From contig NZ_CP087106.1 in NCBI RefSeq assembly GCF_028583545.1, positions 2,610,501 through 2,674,500 of the forward strand: DNA of 64,000 nucleotides. The letters are read 5' to 3'. A program made the translations under genes and the position numbers. The notes beneath the pieces are model-generated. The model was given only the letters and a program-made list of their open reading frames with translations. It was not told the DNA's origin and did no database searches. Positions 34,461-43,498 of the stretch are shown piece after piece (position 1 is the stretch's first letter; the number at the start of each line of letters is the position of its first letter). The DNA comes from Methylobacterium sp. NMS14P. GTDB lineage: Bacteria > Pseudomonadota > Alphaproteobacteria > Rhizobiales > Beijerinckiaceae.

Positions 34461-35276
34461 CTAGCCGAAGCGGCCGGTGATGTAGTCCTGTGTGCGGCGT
34501 TCCGTCGGGTTCATGAACATCCGGTTGGTCGGACCGAACTCGACGAGCTGCCCCAGATACATGAAGGCGGTGAACTGCGAGATGCGCGCCGCCTGCTGCA
34601 TGTTGTGGGTGACGATCACGATGGTGAACTCGTCTCGCAGCTGCTCGATCAGCTCCTCGATGCGGCCGGTGGAGATCGGGTCGAGGGCCGAGGTCGGCTC
34701 GTCGAACAGGATCACCTCCGGCTTCTGCGCCACGGTCCGGGCGATGCACAGGCGCTGCTGCTGGCCGCCCGACAGGCCGGTCCCCGCCTGCCGGAGCTTG
34801 TCCTTCACCTCGTCCCAGAGGGCAGCCTTGCGCAGGGATTCCTCAATCCGGCCGTCCAGCTCGGATTTCGGCAGCTTCTCGTAGAGGCGCAGGCCGAAGG
34901 CCACGTTGTCGTAGATCGACATCGGGAACGGCGTCGGCTTCTGGAACACCATGCCGATCCGCGAGCGCAGCTCGTTCAGGTCGACGGAGGGGCTGAGGAT
35001 GTTCTCGCCGTCGAGCAGGATCTCGCCCTCGGCCCGCTGCTCCGGGTAGAGGCTGTAGATCCGGTTGAAGCAGCGCAGCAGGGTGGACTTGCCGCAGCCG
35101 GACGGCCCGATCAGCGCCGTCACCTGCCGGTCGTGGAAGTTGAGATTGACGTCCTTCAGCCCGTGGAAGCTGCCGTAGTAGAAGTTCAGGTCCTTGACGG
35201 CGATCCGCACGGGGCCGCCCTCTTCGGCGCGGTTGCGGTTCAGCTCGACCGTGGGGATCGCGGAGGCGGCGTTCAT
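34461..35276 (-). CDS. pstB: phosphate ABC transporter ATP-binding protein
   Basis: ATPase of the high-affinity phosphate importer, 271 residues. Walker [18 protein letters not shown], signature [16 protein letters not shown], Walker [15 protein letters not shown] and the switch [12 protein letters not shown] are intact; [19 protein letters not shown] is typical of PstB. The ~25-residue N-terminal leader is not conserved. It is 22 bp from pstA on its upstream side. Confidence 0.95.
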   Translation of the reverse strand: MNAASAIPTVELNRNRAEEGGPVRIAVKDLNFYYGSFHGLKDVNLNFHDRQVTALIGPSGCGKSTLLRCFNRIYSLYPEQRAEGEILLDGENILSPSVDLNELRSRIGMVFQKPTPFPMSIYDNVAFGLRLYEKLPKSELDGRIEESLRKAALWDEVKDKLRQAGTGLSGGQQQRLCIARTVAQKPEVILFDEPTSALDPISTGRIEELIEQLRDEFTIVIVTHNMQQAARISQFTAFMYLGQLVEFGPTNRMFMNPTERRTQDYITGRFG

Positions 35277-35298
35277 CGTCGTGTCCTCGAAGGGGGGC

Positions 35299-36189
35299 TC
35301 AGCGCGAGATCTGCGGCTTGATCACGAGGCGCGCGATGATCGACAGCGCCAGAATGGTGGCGGTGATCAGGAGCGCGCCCGCCCAGGCGAGGCCCTGCCA
35401 GTTCGGGTAGGGCGAGAGGGCGAACTGGTAGATCATCACCGGCAGGTTCGCGACGCCGCCCATCAGGTTGGCCGAGAACCAGGAATTGTTGTTGAGCGCG
35501 GTGAACAGCAGCGGCGCGGTCTCGCCGGCGATGCGGGCGAGCGCCAGGATGATGCCGGTGACGATGCCCGCCGAGGCCGCCCGCCAGGTCACGCTCATGA
35601 TCACCGTCGAGGGCGGCGCGCCGAGCGCCGCGCCGGCCTCCCGCAGGGTGCCGGGGACGAGGCGCAGCATGTCCTCGGTGGTGCGCACGATCACCGGCAC
35701 GGCGATGATCGCGAGCGCCACGCCGCCGGCCCAGCCCGAGTAGGTGCCCATCGGCCGCACCATCAGGGTGTAGACGAACAGGCCGATCAGGATCGACGGC
35801 GCCGAGAGCAGGACGTCGTTGAGGAAGCGGATCAGGGCGGCCAGCTTCGAGCCGCGCCCGTACTCGGCCAGGAAGGTCCCGGCCATGACGCCGACCGGCG
35901 TGGCGATCAGGATGCCGATCCCGGTCAGCACGACGCTGCCCAGGATGGCGTTGGCGATGCCGCCGCCCTCGGAGCCGGGGCCCGGGGTCGGGTTGGTGAA
36001 CAGGGCCGGCGTGAAGCCGCGCACGCCCTGGACGATCAGCATCACCAGGATCGAGCCGAGGACCAGGGCACCCACCACGGTGGCGCCGGTGCAGGCGATG
36101 CGCAGTGTCCGGTCGGCGACGCGGCGCCCCTGGCGGACCCGGCCGGGGCGGCGCTGGGCGGTGGCGGCGATCGTGCTGGAGGAAACCAT
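35299..36189 (-). CDS. pstA: phosphate ABC transporter permease PstA
   Basis: One of the two inner-membrane channels of the phosphate importer. The 296-residue protein starts with a basic cytosolic stretch and has about six hydrophobic helices. Family segments are [30 protein letters not shown] and the EAA loop region [18 protein letters not shown]. It lies 12 bp after pstC on the same strand, so the two are co-translated partners. Confidence 0.93.
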   Translation of the reverse strand: MVSSSTIAATAQRRPGRVRQGRRVADRTLRIACTGATVVGALVLGSILVMLIVQGVRGFTPALFTNPTPGPGSEGGGIANAILGSVVLTGIGILIATPVGVMAGTFLAEYGRGSKLAALIRFLNDVLLSAPSILIGLFVYTLMVRPMGTYSGWAGGVALAIIAVPVIVRTTEDMLRLVPGTLREAGAALGAPPSTVIMSVTWRAASAGIVTGIILALARIAGETAPLLFTALNNNSWFSANLMGGVANLPVMIYQFALSPYPNWQGLAWAGALLITATILALSIIARLVIKPQISR

Positions 36190-36201
36190 CGCGCGTGCTC
36201 C

Positions 36202-37179
36202 TCAGGCGGCCTGGACGCGGCGCGTCAGCAGCCGGGCGATGATGAGCACCACGAAGGTGATCACGAACAGGATGCAGCCCAGAGCCATCAGCGCGTTCAG
36301 CTGGAGGCCGTCCGCCTCGTTGAACTCGTTGGCGATGCGCGACGCGATGGTCGAGCTGGGGTCGAAGATCGAGGCCGAGAGCCGGTTGGCGTTGCCGACC
36401 ACGAAGGTCACCGCCATCGTCTCGCCGAGCGCCCGTCCGAGGCCGAGCATGATCGCGCCGATGATCGAGACGGCCGCCTGCGGCACCAGCACGTGGCGCA
36501 CGACCTCCCAGGTGGTGCAGCCGATCCCGTAGGCGCTCTCGCGCAGCACGGTCGGGATCTGGTCGAGCATGTCGCGGGCGATCGAGGCGATGAACGGCAC
36601 GATCATGATCGCCAGGATGATCCCGGCGGTGAACACGCCGACGCCCGACGGCACCCGGGCGTAGAACAGCGTGCCGACGATCGGCATGCCCTCCACGAGG
36701 TTCGAGACCGGGATCTGGATGTAGCGCGCGAAGAGCGGCGCGAACACGAACAGGCCCCACATGCCGTAGATGATGCTCGGCACGGCCGCGAGCAGCTCGA
36801 TCGTCATGGCGACCGGCTTGCGGGCCCAGCCCGGGCAGAGCTGGGTGAGGTAGACCGCGATGCCCAGCGAGACGGGCACGCCGATCAGCAGGGCCAGGAA
36901 CGCGGAGGCGACGGTCCCGATCACCGCGACCAGGGCGCCGTACTGCTCGGTCCCGACGTTCCAGGCGCTGGAGGTCAGGAAGCCGAAGCCGAACTCGCGG
37001 AAGGCGGGCCAGCCGCCGTACAGGATCGAGCCGAGGATGCCGGCGAGCACGAGCAGCACCAGCAGGGCCGCGCCGTACGAGCAGGTCCGGAACAGGGTGT
37101 CGAGGCTCCGGCTCGGCGCCTTCCGCGCGGTCGCGGAACGGGTTCGGCCGAGGGCGATCGATTCGGTCAAAGCGGGCAT
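36202..37179 (-). CDS. pstC: phosphate ABC transporter permease PstC
   Basis: The second phosphate channel subunit, 325 residues, about six membrane helices. Landmarks: WNVGTEQYGALVAVIGTV after the first helix, LLAAVPSIIYGMWGLFVFAP, the EAA loop LRESAYGIGCTTWEVVRHVL and LGRALGETMAVTFVVGNA. I start at the ATG 37179 (MPALTESIALG); the frame is open 23 codons upstream but those residues are not conserved and overlap the 85-bp gap after pstS. That gap contains C/G-rich inverted stretches that could balance pstS against the downstream genes. Confidence 0.92.
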   Translation of the reverse strand: MPALTESIALGRTRSATARKAPSRSLDTLFRTCSYGAALLVLLVLAGILGSILYGGWPAFREFGFGFLTSSAWNVGTEQYGALVAVIGTVASAFLALLIGVPVSLGIAVYLTQLCPGWARKPVAMTIELLAAVPSIIYGMWGLFVFAPLFARYIQIPVSNLVEGMPIVGTLFYARVPSGVGVFTAGIILAIMIVPFIASIARDMLDQIPTVLRESAYGIGCTTWEVVRHVLVPQAAVSIIGAIMLGLGRALGETMAVTFVVGNANRLSASIFDPSSTIASRIANEFNEADGLQLNALMALGCILFVITFVVLIIARLLTRRVQAA

Positions 37180-37264
37180 CCGCGGTTCTCTGCGAAGGGT
37201 GGCGTGGTAGCGCGGTGCGTTCCCGGAAGCGAGGGAGGAGGTTCCCACCCCCTCCCCGCCACGC

Positions 37265-38305
37265 TCACATGTTGAAGACAGGCTTTCCGTCCTTGCCCTT
37301 CACGTCCTTCCACTCCTGGTGGATCAGTTCGACGACGTTGTCCGGCAGCGGGACGTAGTCGAGGTCGGTGGCGAGCTTGTCGCCGTTCTTGTAGGCCCAG
37401 TCGAAGAACTTGAGCACGGCGGCGGACTTGGCCGGGTCGGCGGCGTCCTTGTGGACCAGGATGAAGGTCGCGGCCGTGATCGGCCACGCCTCCTCGCCCG
37501 GCTGGTTGGTCAGCGAGATGCCGAAGCCCGGGGTCGCCTTCCAGTCGGCGCTCGCCGCCGCGGCCTGGAACGCCTTGTCGTCGGGCTGCGGGTACTTGCC
37601 GGCCTTGTTCTGCAGCAGGGCGTAGGAGAGCTTGTTCTGCTTGGCGTAGGCCGACTCGACGTAGCCGATCGCGTTCGGAACCTGCTTCACGGTGGCGGTC
37701 ACGCCCTCGTTGCCCTTGCCGCCCTGACCGACCGGCCAGGAGATCGTCGTGGCCGCACCGTACTCCTTCTTCCAGGGCTCGGAGACCTGGGACAGGTAGG
37801 TGGTGAAGATGTTGGTCGTGCCCGACGCGTCGGAGCGGTAGACCGGGGTGATGTTGGCGTCGGGGAGCTTCAGCCCGTCATTGAGCTTGGCGATGCGCGG
37901 ATCGCTCCACTTCGCGATCTTGCCGGCGTAGATGTCGGCCAGCACGTCGCCGGTGAGCTTCAGCTTGCCCGGCTCGATCCCCGGGATGTTCACCACCGGA
38001 ACGACGCCGCCCATCACGGTCGGGAACTGGACGAGGCCGTCCTTGGTCAGCTGCTCGGGCTTCAGGGGCGCGTCGGTGGCGCCGAAATCGACCGTCTTGG
38101 CCTGGATCTGCTTGATGCCGCCGCCGGAGCCGATCGACTGGTAGTTGAGGCCCGAGCCGGTCTCCTTGCGATAGGCCTCGGCCCACTTGGAGTAGACCGG
38201 GAAGGGGAACGTGGCGCCGGCGCCGGTGATATCGGCGGCGAGCGCCGCGGACGCCAGCTGAACCGTCGCGAGGCCGACGGCGAGCGCGTAAGCGAAGGGT
38301 CTCAA
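37265..38305 (-). CDS. pstS: phosphate-binding periplasmic protein
   Basis: Periplasmic phosphate receptor that feeds PstCAB. The 346-residue precursor has a clear signal peptide (cleavage near residue 24, ALA-ADITGAG). Mature landmarks: GAGATFPFPVYSKWAEAY, YQSIGSGGGIKQIQ with the phosphate-binding Ser-Gly-Gly loop, VDFGATDAPL, VYRSDASGTTNIFT and PVGQGGKGNEGV. It is the first gene of pstSCAB-phoU-phoB and is preceded by a Pho box 136 bp upstream. Confidence 0.95.
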   Translation of the reverse strand: MRPFAYALAVGLATVQLASAALAADITGAGATFPFPVYSKWAEAYRKETGSGLNYQSIGSGGGIKQIQAKTVDFGATDAPLKPEQLTKDGLVQFPTVMGGVVPVVNIPGIEPGKLKLTGDVLADIYAGKIAKWSDPRIAKLNDGLKLPDANITPVYRSDASGTTNIFTTYLSQVSEPWKKEYGAATTISWPVGQGGKGNEGVTATVKQVPNAIGYVESAYAKQNKLSYALLQNKAGKYPQPDDKAFQAAAASADWKATPGFGISLTNQPGEEAWPITAATFILVHKDAADPAKSAAVLKFFDWAYKNGDKLATDLDYVPLPDNVVELIHQEWKDVKGKDGKPVFNM

Positions 38306-38441
38306 AGGAATCTCCGTTGCCGTCGGGCTTGAGCCTGCGCTGCCCCGCCGGCGAGCCCGTGCCCGCGGCAGAGCTCTGCGGCCGATCTTCCGAAGAGACC
38401 CAGCGCCGGCCGCCCGATGGCCGGGCGGTTACGACAAGTAG

Positions 38442-38459
38442 ATGACACCGGGATGACAC
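38442..38459 (-). promoter_or_regulatory. Pho box upstream of pstS
   Basis: On the minus strand GTGTCAT-CCCG-GTGTCAT, two 7-bp direct repeats with 11-bp spacing, a near match to the PhoB consensus CTGTCAT-N4-CTGTCAT. It lies 136 bp before the pstS start, and a 12-bp tandem repeat begins within it. The remaining stretch 38306-38609 shows no gene. Confidence 0.8.
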
Positions 38460-38514
38460 GCGGGGTGACGCGCGGGGTGATGCGCGGGGTGATGCGCGGG
38501 GTGACGCGCGGGAT
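38455..38514 (+). repeat. 12-bp tandem repeat, five copies, next to the Pho box
   Basis: Unit GA(C/T)GCGCGGGGT repeated five times in register; the first copy (GACACGCGGGGT) overlaps the Pho box and the last ends GGGAT. It resembles the repeat at 30293-30352 when that is read on the minus strand. Confidence 0.9.
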
Positions 38515-38609
38515 GCCATCGCGCTTCGCCCGGGCGCGGCACGGTTCCGGGCTCTCGCGCGTTCCTCTCCACCAGGAGCAGCAGCCGGCAGCAGAAGGAC
38601 GCGCGGATC

Positions 38610-38855
38610 GTGGGCGGCGACGAGGTGGATGCGGCGACGGAATCCGATCCGGCCTGGCTGGCCCTGCACGCCGAGCGGGAAGCCGTGGAGCGGGCCCTGG
38701 CGCTGGCGCAGGCCCGTCAGAAGTTCAGCCGCGATCCAAACGCGGCCTCCGCGGCGCGCGTCGAGGAGGCGGAGCTGCTGGTGAGTCTCGACCGCGTGCT
38801 GACGCTGATTCGCGCCGCCGAGTATCGTCGGCGGCCGGGCGCGCGCCGCTGGTAG
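38610..38855 (+). CDS. hypothetical protein (81 residues)
   Basis: Not recognised. The product is mostly helical: an acidic start, then LALHAEREAVERALALAQAR and ASAARVEEAELLVSLDRVLT, which could pair as a short coiled-coil hairpin, and an Arg-rich end (EYRRRPGARRW). The GTG start has AAGGA about 10 bases upstream. It is divergent from pstS, with the Pho box and repeats in the shared region, so Pho control of this gene is possible. It converges on the NepR-like gene with 15 bp between stops. Confidence 0.6.
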   Translation: MGGDEVDAATESDPAWLALHAEREAVERALALAQARQKFSRDPNAASAARVEEAELLVSLDRVLTLIRAAEYRRRPGARRW

Positions 38856-38870
38856 CGGCGCGGTGCCGGG

Positions 38871-39071
38871 TCAGACCGCCCGGCGCAGCTCCCGCTCCTT
38901 CTGGCGCAGGCGCAGGAGCAGCTCGACATGCGTGTCGGTGATGGGCTGCGTGTCGACGCTGCCCTCGTAGACCGTGCGGAGCGTGAGGCCGAGCTGGCGG
39001 GTGTCGACCGCCCGTTTCAGAGGCTGTCCCGCAGGCAGAGACCCATCGGACTCGACGACTGACGGCTTCAT
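38871..39071 (-). CDS. NepR-like small protein (possible anti-sigma factor)
   Basis: A 66-residue protein. After a variable N-terminus, the segment RQLGLTLRTVYEGSVDTQPI and following TDTHVELLLRLRQKE fits the NepR pattern (hydrophobic-G-x2-LR-x2-Y-x3-V-x3-P-I-x-D-x4-LL-x2-L). NepR proteins sequester the general-stress sigma factor EcfG and are released by phosphorylated PhyR; Methylobacterium carries several paralogues. Neither ecfG nor phyR is adjacent, so this would be an orphan copy. The conserved PDRF/PDDM after the proline is changed to TDTH, which may alter binding. A strong GGGAGGGAG precedes the ATG. The upstream 116 bp contains TTAACCAT on the minus strand, a CtrA-type octamer. Confidence 0.55.
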   Translation of the reverse strand: MKPSVVESDGSLPAGQPLKRAVDTRQLGLTLRTVYEGSVDTQPITDTHVELLLRLRQKERELRRAV

Positions 39072-39187
39072 GGCTCCCTCCCGCCCTTCAACCGCCCAAA
39101 CCTGCCGCGGCACCGGGATGTCGGTACTCTCACTATGAATGGTTAACGAATTATTACCTTCAACCAACGGTTAAGGTTGTCGCCGGG

Positions 39188-40861
39188 TCACGCGTCGGCG
39201 CCCTGAAGGAGCCGCGCCGCGGCCGCCCGGGCCTCGTCGGTGACGGTGGCGCCGGCCAGCATCCGGGCGATCTCCTCCCGGCGCTCGGCGACGGGCAGGC
39301 TCGCCACGCGCGTGGCGACGCGGCTGGCCCCTTTCACGGGCGCCTTGGCGATCAGGAAATGCGTCTCGGCCCGCGCGGCGACCTGGGGCGCGTGGGTCAC
39401 CGCGACCACCTGCACGGTGGCCGCCAGCCGGGCGAGCCGCATCCCGATGGCGTCCGCCACCGCGCCGCCCACGCCGGTGTCGATCTCGTCGAAGATGAGC
39501 GTCGGGGCCGAGCCCTTGTCGGCCAGCACGACCTTCAGCGCCAGCATGAAGCGCGACAGCTCGCCGCCCGAGGCGACCTTCATCATCGGGCCGGGCTTGG
39601 TCCCGGGATTGGTCTGGGCCCAGAATTCGACCCGGTCGGTTCCCGCCGGATCGCGGGATTCCGGATCCGTGGCGATCTCGGTGATGAAGCGGGCCCGCTC
39701 CAGCTTGAGCGGCGGCAGCTCGGCCTTCACGGCGGCGTCGAGCTGCTTGGCCGCCCGGCGCCGCCCGGCGCTGAGCTTCTCGGCCGCCTCGGCGTAGGCG
39801 GCTTCCGCCGTCGCGAGCGCCTGCTCGAGCCCGGCTAGCGCCGCCTCGCCGGCGTCGATCGCCGCCACGTCGCCGGCGTAGCGCTCCGCCAGGGCCGCGA
39901 GGTCGTCGGCCGGGACATCGTACTTGCGCGACGCGGCGCGCAGGGCGAAGAGCCGCTCCTCGACGCGCTCCAAGTCGCGGGGGTCGAACTCCGTCTCGGC
40001 CACCGCCGCCTCGAGGACTGCGCGGGCCTCGTCGAGGGCGACCATGGCGGCGTCGAGGGCGTTCACGCACGGGTCCACCAGCGCGGGCAGCTGCGCCGCG
40101 CGCCGCTCCAGCTTGCGCAGGGCGGCCGAGAGGTGCGGCACGCCGGAATGGGGCCCGCCGACGGCCTCGAGCGCCTCGTTGAGCTCGCGCGCGACCTTCT
40201 CGGATTGCTGCATGATCGTGCGGCGCTCGGCGAGCTGGGCCTCCTCGCCGGCGAGCGGCGCGAGGGCGGCAAGCTCTTCCACGGCGTGGCGCAGGAAGTC
40301 GGATTCCTTGCGGGCCGCCTCCACGCGGGCGCGGTGCTCGGCGAGCGCGGTGCGGGCCGTCCGCACGGTCCGCGACGCGGCGGCGACCTTGGCGAGCTGG
40401 GTCTGAAGCCCCCCGAAGGCATCGAGGATCGCCCGGTGCGAGGCGGGATCGGCCAGGGCCCGGTCGTCGTGCTGCCCGTGGATCTCCACGAGGGCCGCGC
40501 CGATCGCCCGCAGGACCTGCACGCCCACCGGCTGGTCGTTGACGAAGGCGCGGGTCCGGCCGTCCGCCATCTGGGTCCGGCGCAGGATCAGGTCGCCCTC
40601 GGTGTCGATCTCGGCCTCGGCCGCGATCCGGCGCGCCGGATGATCGAGGGGCAGGTCGAACACGGCCGTGACCGCGCCCTGGGCCTCGCCGTGGCGGACC
40701 AGGCGGCCGACGCCGCGGCCGCCGAGCGCCAGGGCGAAGGCGTCGAGCAGGATCGATTTGCCCGCGCCCGTCTCCCCGGTCAGGACGCTGAGCCCCGATC
40801 GGAAATTCAGTTCGAGCCTGTCGATCAGGACGATGTCGCGGATCGCGAGCTGCGCCAGCAT
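39188..40861 (-). CDS. recN: DNA repair protein RecN
   Basis: SMC-like cytosolic ATPase acting in double-strand-break repair, 557 residues. Head domains: IRDIVLIDRLELNFRSGL, Walker A GETGAGKSILLDAF, then two long coiled-coil arms (about 160-360), and the C-terminal KVASGGELSRFMLALKVVL signature, Walker B LIFDEIDTGVGGAVA and VVAVTHAPQVAARA. It is last in the ftsZ-lpxC-bamD-recN series, 183 bp after bamD with a terminator-like hairpin in between. Confidence 0.95.
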   Translation of the reverse strand: MLAQLAIRDIVLIDRLELNFRSGLSVLTGETGAGKSILLDAFALALGGRGVGRLVRHGEAQGAVTAVFDLPLDHPARRIAAEAEIDTEGDLILRRTQMADGRTRAFVNDQPVGVQVLRAIGAALVEIHGQHDDRALADPASHRAILDAFGGLQTQLAKVAAASRTVRTARTALAEHRARVEAARKESDFLRHAVEELAALAPLAGEEAQLAERRTIMQQSEKVARELNEALEAVGGPHSGVPHLSAALRKLERRAAQLPALVDPCVNALDAAMVALDEARAVLEAAVAETEFDPRDLERVEERLFALRAASRKYDVPADDLAALAERYAGDVAAIDAGEAALAGLEQALATAEAAYAEAAEKLSAGRRRAAKQLDAAVKAELPPLKLERARFITEIATDPESRDPAGTDRVEFWAQTNPGTKPGPMMKVASGGELSRFMLALKVVLADKGSAPTLIFDEIDTGVGGAVADAIGMRLARLAATVQVVAVTHAPQVAARAETHFLIAKAPVKGASRVATRVASLPVAERREEIARMLAGATVTDEARAAAARLLQGADA

Positions 40862-40980
40862 GCGGCGACGGGGATTCCTCAGGATGGGACCGCAGACATA
40901 AGGCCGCTGCGGCGCGGATTCACCCCAAAAATGCGTCGCACCGCTCAGGCGGTGTGCCGCAACGGGCGCCGCAACGGGAA

Positions 40981-41006
40981 AGGCCCGAAGCGGCGGCTCC
41001 GGGCCT
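40981..41006 (-). terminator. terminator downstream of bamD
   Basis: On the minus strand AGGCCCGGAGC and GCTTCGGGCCT form an 11-bp stem (one G-U pair) with a CGCC loop, followed by CTTTCCC. It starts 38 bp after the bamD stop. Confidence 0.65.
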
Positions 41007-41044
41007 CGACGATTCTCGGGACAGCCCTGAGCGGGCTCGCAGGC

Positions 41045-41926
41045 TTACTCCGCCGAGGCGGTCTTGCCGGTCACCGTGCGGTAGATCTTCGAGAGGAACG
41101 AGGTCTTCTCCTCGCGGGGCTCGAGGCCGCCCTGAGCCAGCAGCGCGTGGGCGTCCTTGTACCACGGGCTTTCCGGGAAGTTGTGGCCGAGCACCGCGGC
41201 GGCGTTCTGCGCCTCCTGGGTGATGCCGAGCGCCCAGTAGGCCTCGGTCAGGCGCTCGAGCGCCTCCTCGGCGTGCCGGGTGGTCTGATACTTGGCGACC
41301 ACGTCGCGGAAGCGGTTGATCGCCGCGGGGAAATTGCGCTTCTCGAGGTAGAAGCGGCCGATCTCCATCTCCTTGCCGGCGAGCTGATCGCGGGTGATCT
41401 GGATCTTCGCCTTCGCGTCCGCGGCGTATTCCGAGGTCGGGTACTTCTGGACCAGCTCCTGCAGCGCGACGAGCGCCTTCTCGGAGCGTTCCTGATCGCG
41501 GGTGACGTCCGGGATCTGCTTATAGTTCGACATCGCCATCAGGTACTGCGCGTAGGCGGCATCCTTGCTGGCCGGGTGGCGCTGCAGGTAGCGCTTCGAG
41601 GCGCTGATCGCGTCGTCGTACTTCTGGCCCTCGTAATTGGCGTAGGCCGTCATCAGCAGCGCCTTCCGGGACCACTCGGAATACTGGTACTGCTTGTCCA
41701 GGTTGTCGAACTTCTTGACCGCGCCCTCGTAGTCGCTGTCCTCGAGCTTCGCCAGGCCGTCGCTGTACAGCTTGTCGGCCGGAACGTCCGGCACGACCTC
41801 GGGCTTGTACTTCTCGGCGAAGATGCTGGTCGGGTCGAAGTCGCAGCCGCCGAGGCCCAGGCCGAGGACGGCCACGAAGGGCATCGCGAAGGCCGCTGCC
41901 CGGCGATGACGAATGGTGACAGGCAT
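41045..41926 (-). CDS. bamD: outer-membrane assembly lipoprotein BamD
   Basis: Essential lipoprotein of the BAM complex that inserts beta-barrel proteins. The 293-residue precursor has a lipoprotein signal with lipobox LGLGGC (lipidated Cys near residue 27). The mature part has TPR-like repeats: LYSDGLAKLEDSDYEGAVKK, YAQYLMAMSNYKQIP, LVQKYPTSEYAADAK and RHAEEALERLTEAYWALG. The ATG at 41926 is chosen because the signal peptide starts there. It lies between lpxC and recN, the usual alphaproteobacterial order. Confidence 0.94.
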   Translation of the reverse strand: MPVTIRHRRAAAFAMPFVAVLGLGLGGCDFDPTSIFAEKYKPEVVPDVPADKLYSDGLAKLEDSDYEGAVKKFDNLDKQYQYSEWSRKALLMTAYANYEGQKYDDAISASKRYLQRHPASKDAAYAQYLMAMSNYKQIPDVTRDQERSEKALVALQELVQKYPTSEYAADAKAKIQITRDQLAGKEMEIGRFYLEKRNFPAAINRFRDVVAKYQTTRHAEEALERLTEAYWALGITQEAQNAAAVLGHNFPESPWYKDAHALLAQGGLEPREEKTSFLSKIYRTVTGKTASAE

Positions 41927-42113
41927 CTGGCGCTCTTTCCCGGAACCGGCGCCGTTTCGCGCCGTCATGCCATCGCGTGGGTGGATCCGGCCCGCCCCGG
42001 GCCGTGCCCGCCGTTCACGGACCGTTAAACCCTGCCGCTCGATTCGGGCACGAAAGCGGCAAGGCTGCGGCGGCCAGGATCGGTCGCGGGCTGTGTCCCG
42101 CCGGTCACAGGGG

Positions 42114-43061
42114 CTACAGGTCGCCCGCGAAGGCGGCGATGCCGAGGCCGACGCCGAGCTCGGACAGCACGGTCTCGCGGCGCGAGCCCTGCGCCTCGAC
42201 GATGGCGTAGTTCGCCCGGTCGGCGAAGAGGGCGGACAGCACCCCGACATTCATCCGGTGGCCGCCGCAATAGGAGCGGTAGGCCCCCTGGATCGGCAGG
42301 CCGGCCAGGGCGAGGTCGCCGACGGCGTCGAGGATCTTGTGGCGGACGAACTCGTCCTGGAAGCGCAGACCCTCGGGATTGACCACCGCGGTCTCGCCGA
42401 CCGCCACGGTGTTCTCCAGCGAGGCGCCGAGGGCGAAGCCGGCCTTCCAGTAGCGCTCCACGTCCCGCATCATCCCGAAGGTGCGGGCGCCGGCGATCTC
42501 GCGGCGGTAGGTGGCGGGCGACAGGTCCATCGCCTTGCGGGAGCGGCCGATCACCGGGCTCTCGAAATCGATCTCGACGTCGAGGCGGAAACCGCGATCG
42601 ATCGGGCGCAGCTCCGCGAAGGATGTCCCGGCCTCGATCCGGACGTGCCGGAGGATCTTGAGCCAGCGGCGCGGCGTGTCGCAGGTGGCGATCCCGATCT
42701 GGTCGATCGCCTGGACGAAGGGGAGCGCCGATCCGTCGAGGATCGGCATCTCGGGGCCGTCGATCTCGATCAGAGCATTGTCGACGCCCAGGCCGTACAG
42801 GGCGGACATCAGGTGCTCGACGGTGGCGACGGCGCCGGTCTCGACGTCACCCAGGACGGTGCAGAGTTCGGTGGCTGAGACGAGGGCGTGATGCGCCTTG
42901 ATCAGGCGGTCGTTGCCGTGAGTGGTACCGGTGCGGAGGAAGGCGATGCCGTGATTGGCCGGAGCGGGTCGGATGGTGATCTCCGCGGGGTTGCCGGAGT
43001 GAACTCCGATCCCCGAGAGAGTCGCCGGCCCTTTGAGGGTCGTCTGTTTATGCGTTCGCAT
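42114..43061 (-). CDS. lpxC: UDP-3-O-acyl-N-acetylglucosamine deacetylase
   Basis: Zinc deacetylase of the committed step of lipid A synthesis, so the cell makes lipopolysaccharide. The 315-residue protein has the zinc ligands in VEHLMSALYGLG (His83) and HKILDAVGDLAL, the catalytic-histidine loop YCGGHRMNV, and ELRPIDRGFRLDVEIDF between the two domains. It is the next gene after ftsZ, 437 bp away, with its own CtrA-type site upstream. bamD follows after 187 bp. Confidence 0.95.
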   Translation of the reverse strand: MRTHKQTTLKGPATLSGIGVHSGNPAEITIRPAPANHGIAFLRTGTTHGNDRLIKAHHALVSATELCTVLGDVETGAVATVEHLMSALYGLGVDNALIEIDGPEMPILDGSALPFVQAIDQIGIATCDTPRRWLKILRHVRIEAGTSFAELRPIDRGFRLDVEIDFESPVIGRSRKAMDLSPATYRREIAGARTFGMMRDVERYWKAGFALGASLENTVAVGETAVVNPEGLRFQDEFVRHKILDAVGDLALAGLPIQGAYRSYCGGHRMNVGVLSALFADRANYAIVEAQGSRRETVLSELGVGLGIAAFAGDL

Positions 43062-43301
43062 TCCTTAGCCCCCGGGCGCGACCAGATCCCGACACCCCGA
43101 CTGGAGGTGAGGAGAAGCTGACTGATCCGTCCGCTGCTTGATGCCCTAGCCCACGCGATCAGGTTGTGTCCTGCTGCGTGTCGTCTCGATCACATGGTTT
43201 CTATAGCTGCGCCGCACAGGGCAGCCAAATCACGGATTCTTACGGTCTGTTACAGACACGCTTAGCGGTTCGTCACCACAAAGCGCTGGTCCACCAAAGG
43301 C

Positions 43302-43316
43302 TTAAAGGTTGGTTAA
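43302..43316 (-). promoter_or_regulatory. CtrA-type binding site upstream of lpxC
   Basis: TTAA-AGGTTGG-TTAA, an exact full CtrA consensus, 241 bp before the lpxC start in the 437-bp ftsZ-lpxC gap (43062-43498). The same gap also holds a short palindrome GTCTG-TTA-CAGAC near 43248 and shows no gene. Confidence 0.55.
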
Positions 43317-43447
43317 TACGTGACTAACCCGCGGCCGTTCTGTGGCGCGGATGCACCACGCGCCCCGGCTCGAGCGCCACGGTGCACAGCCTTGTCGAAC
43401 TCAATTCACCACTGCAACAACCATGAGTTGCTTTGCTGCAGCGCGAA

Positions 43448-43473
43448 GGGGCCGGCGGTTTCCCGCCAGCCCC
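43448..43473 (-). terminator. terminator downstream of ftsZ
   Basis: On the minus strand GGGGCTGGCGG and CCGCCGGCCCC form an 11-bp stem (one G-U pair) with a GAAA loop, 26 bp past the ftsZ stop. GAAA tetraloops give very stable hairpins. Confidence 0.7.
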
Positions 43474-43498
43474 AGACCGTGTCGGAGACCCGGACCGT

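Noticed and set aside
38455..38514. Regular short repeats as a CRISPR array
   Set aside because: Units are 12 bp in direct tandem with no spacers and no cas genes nearby.
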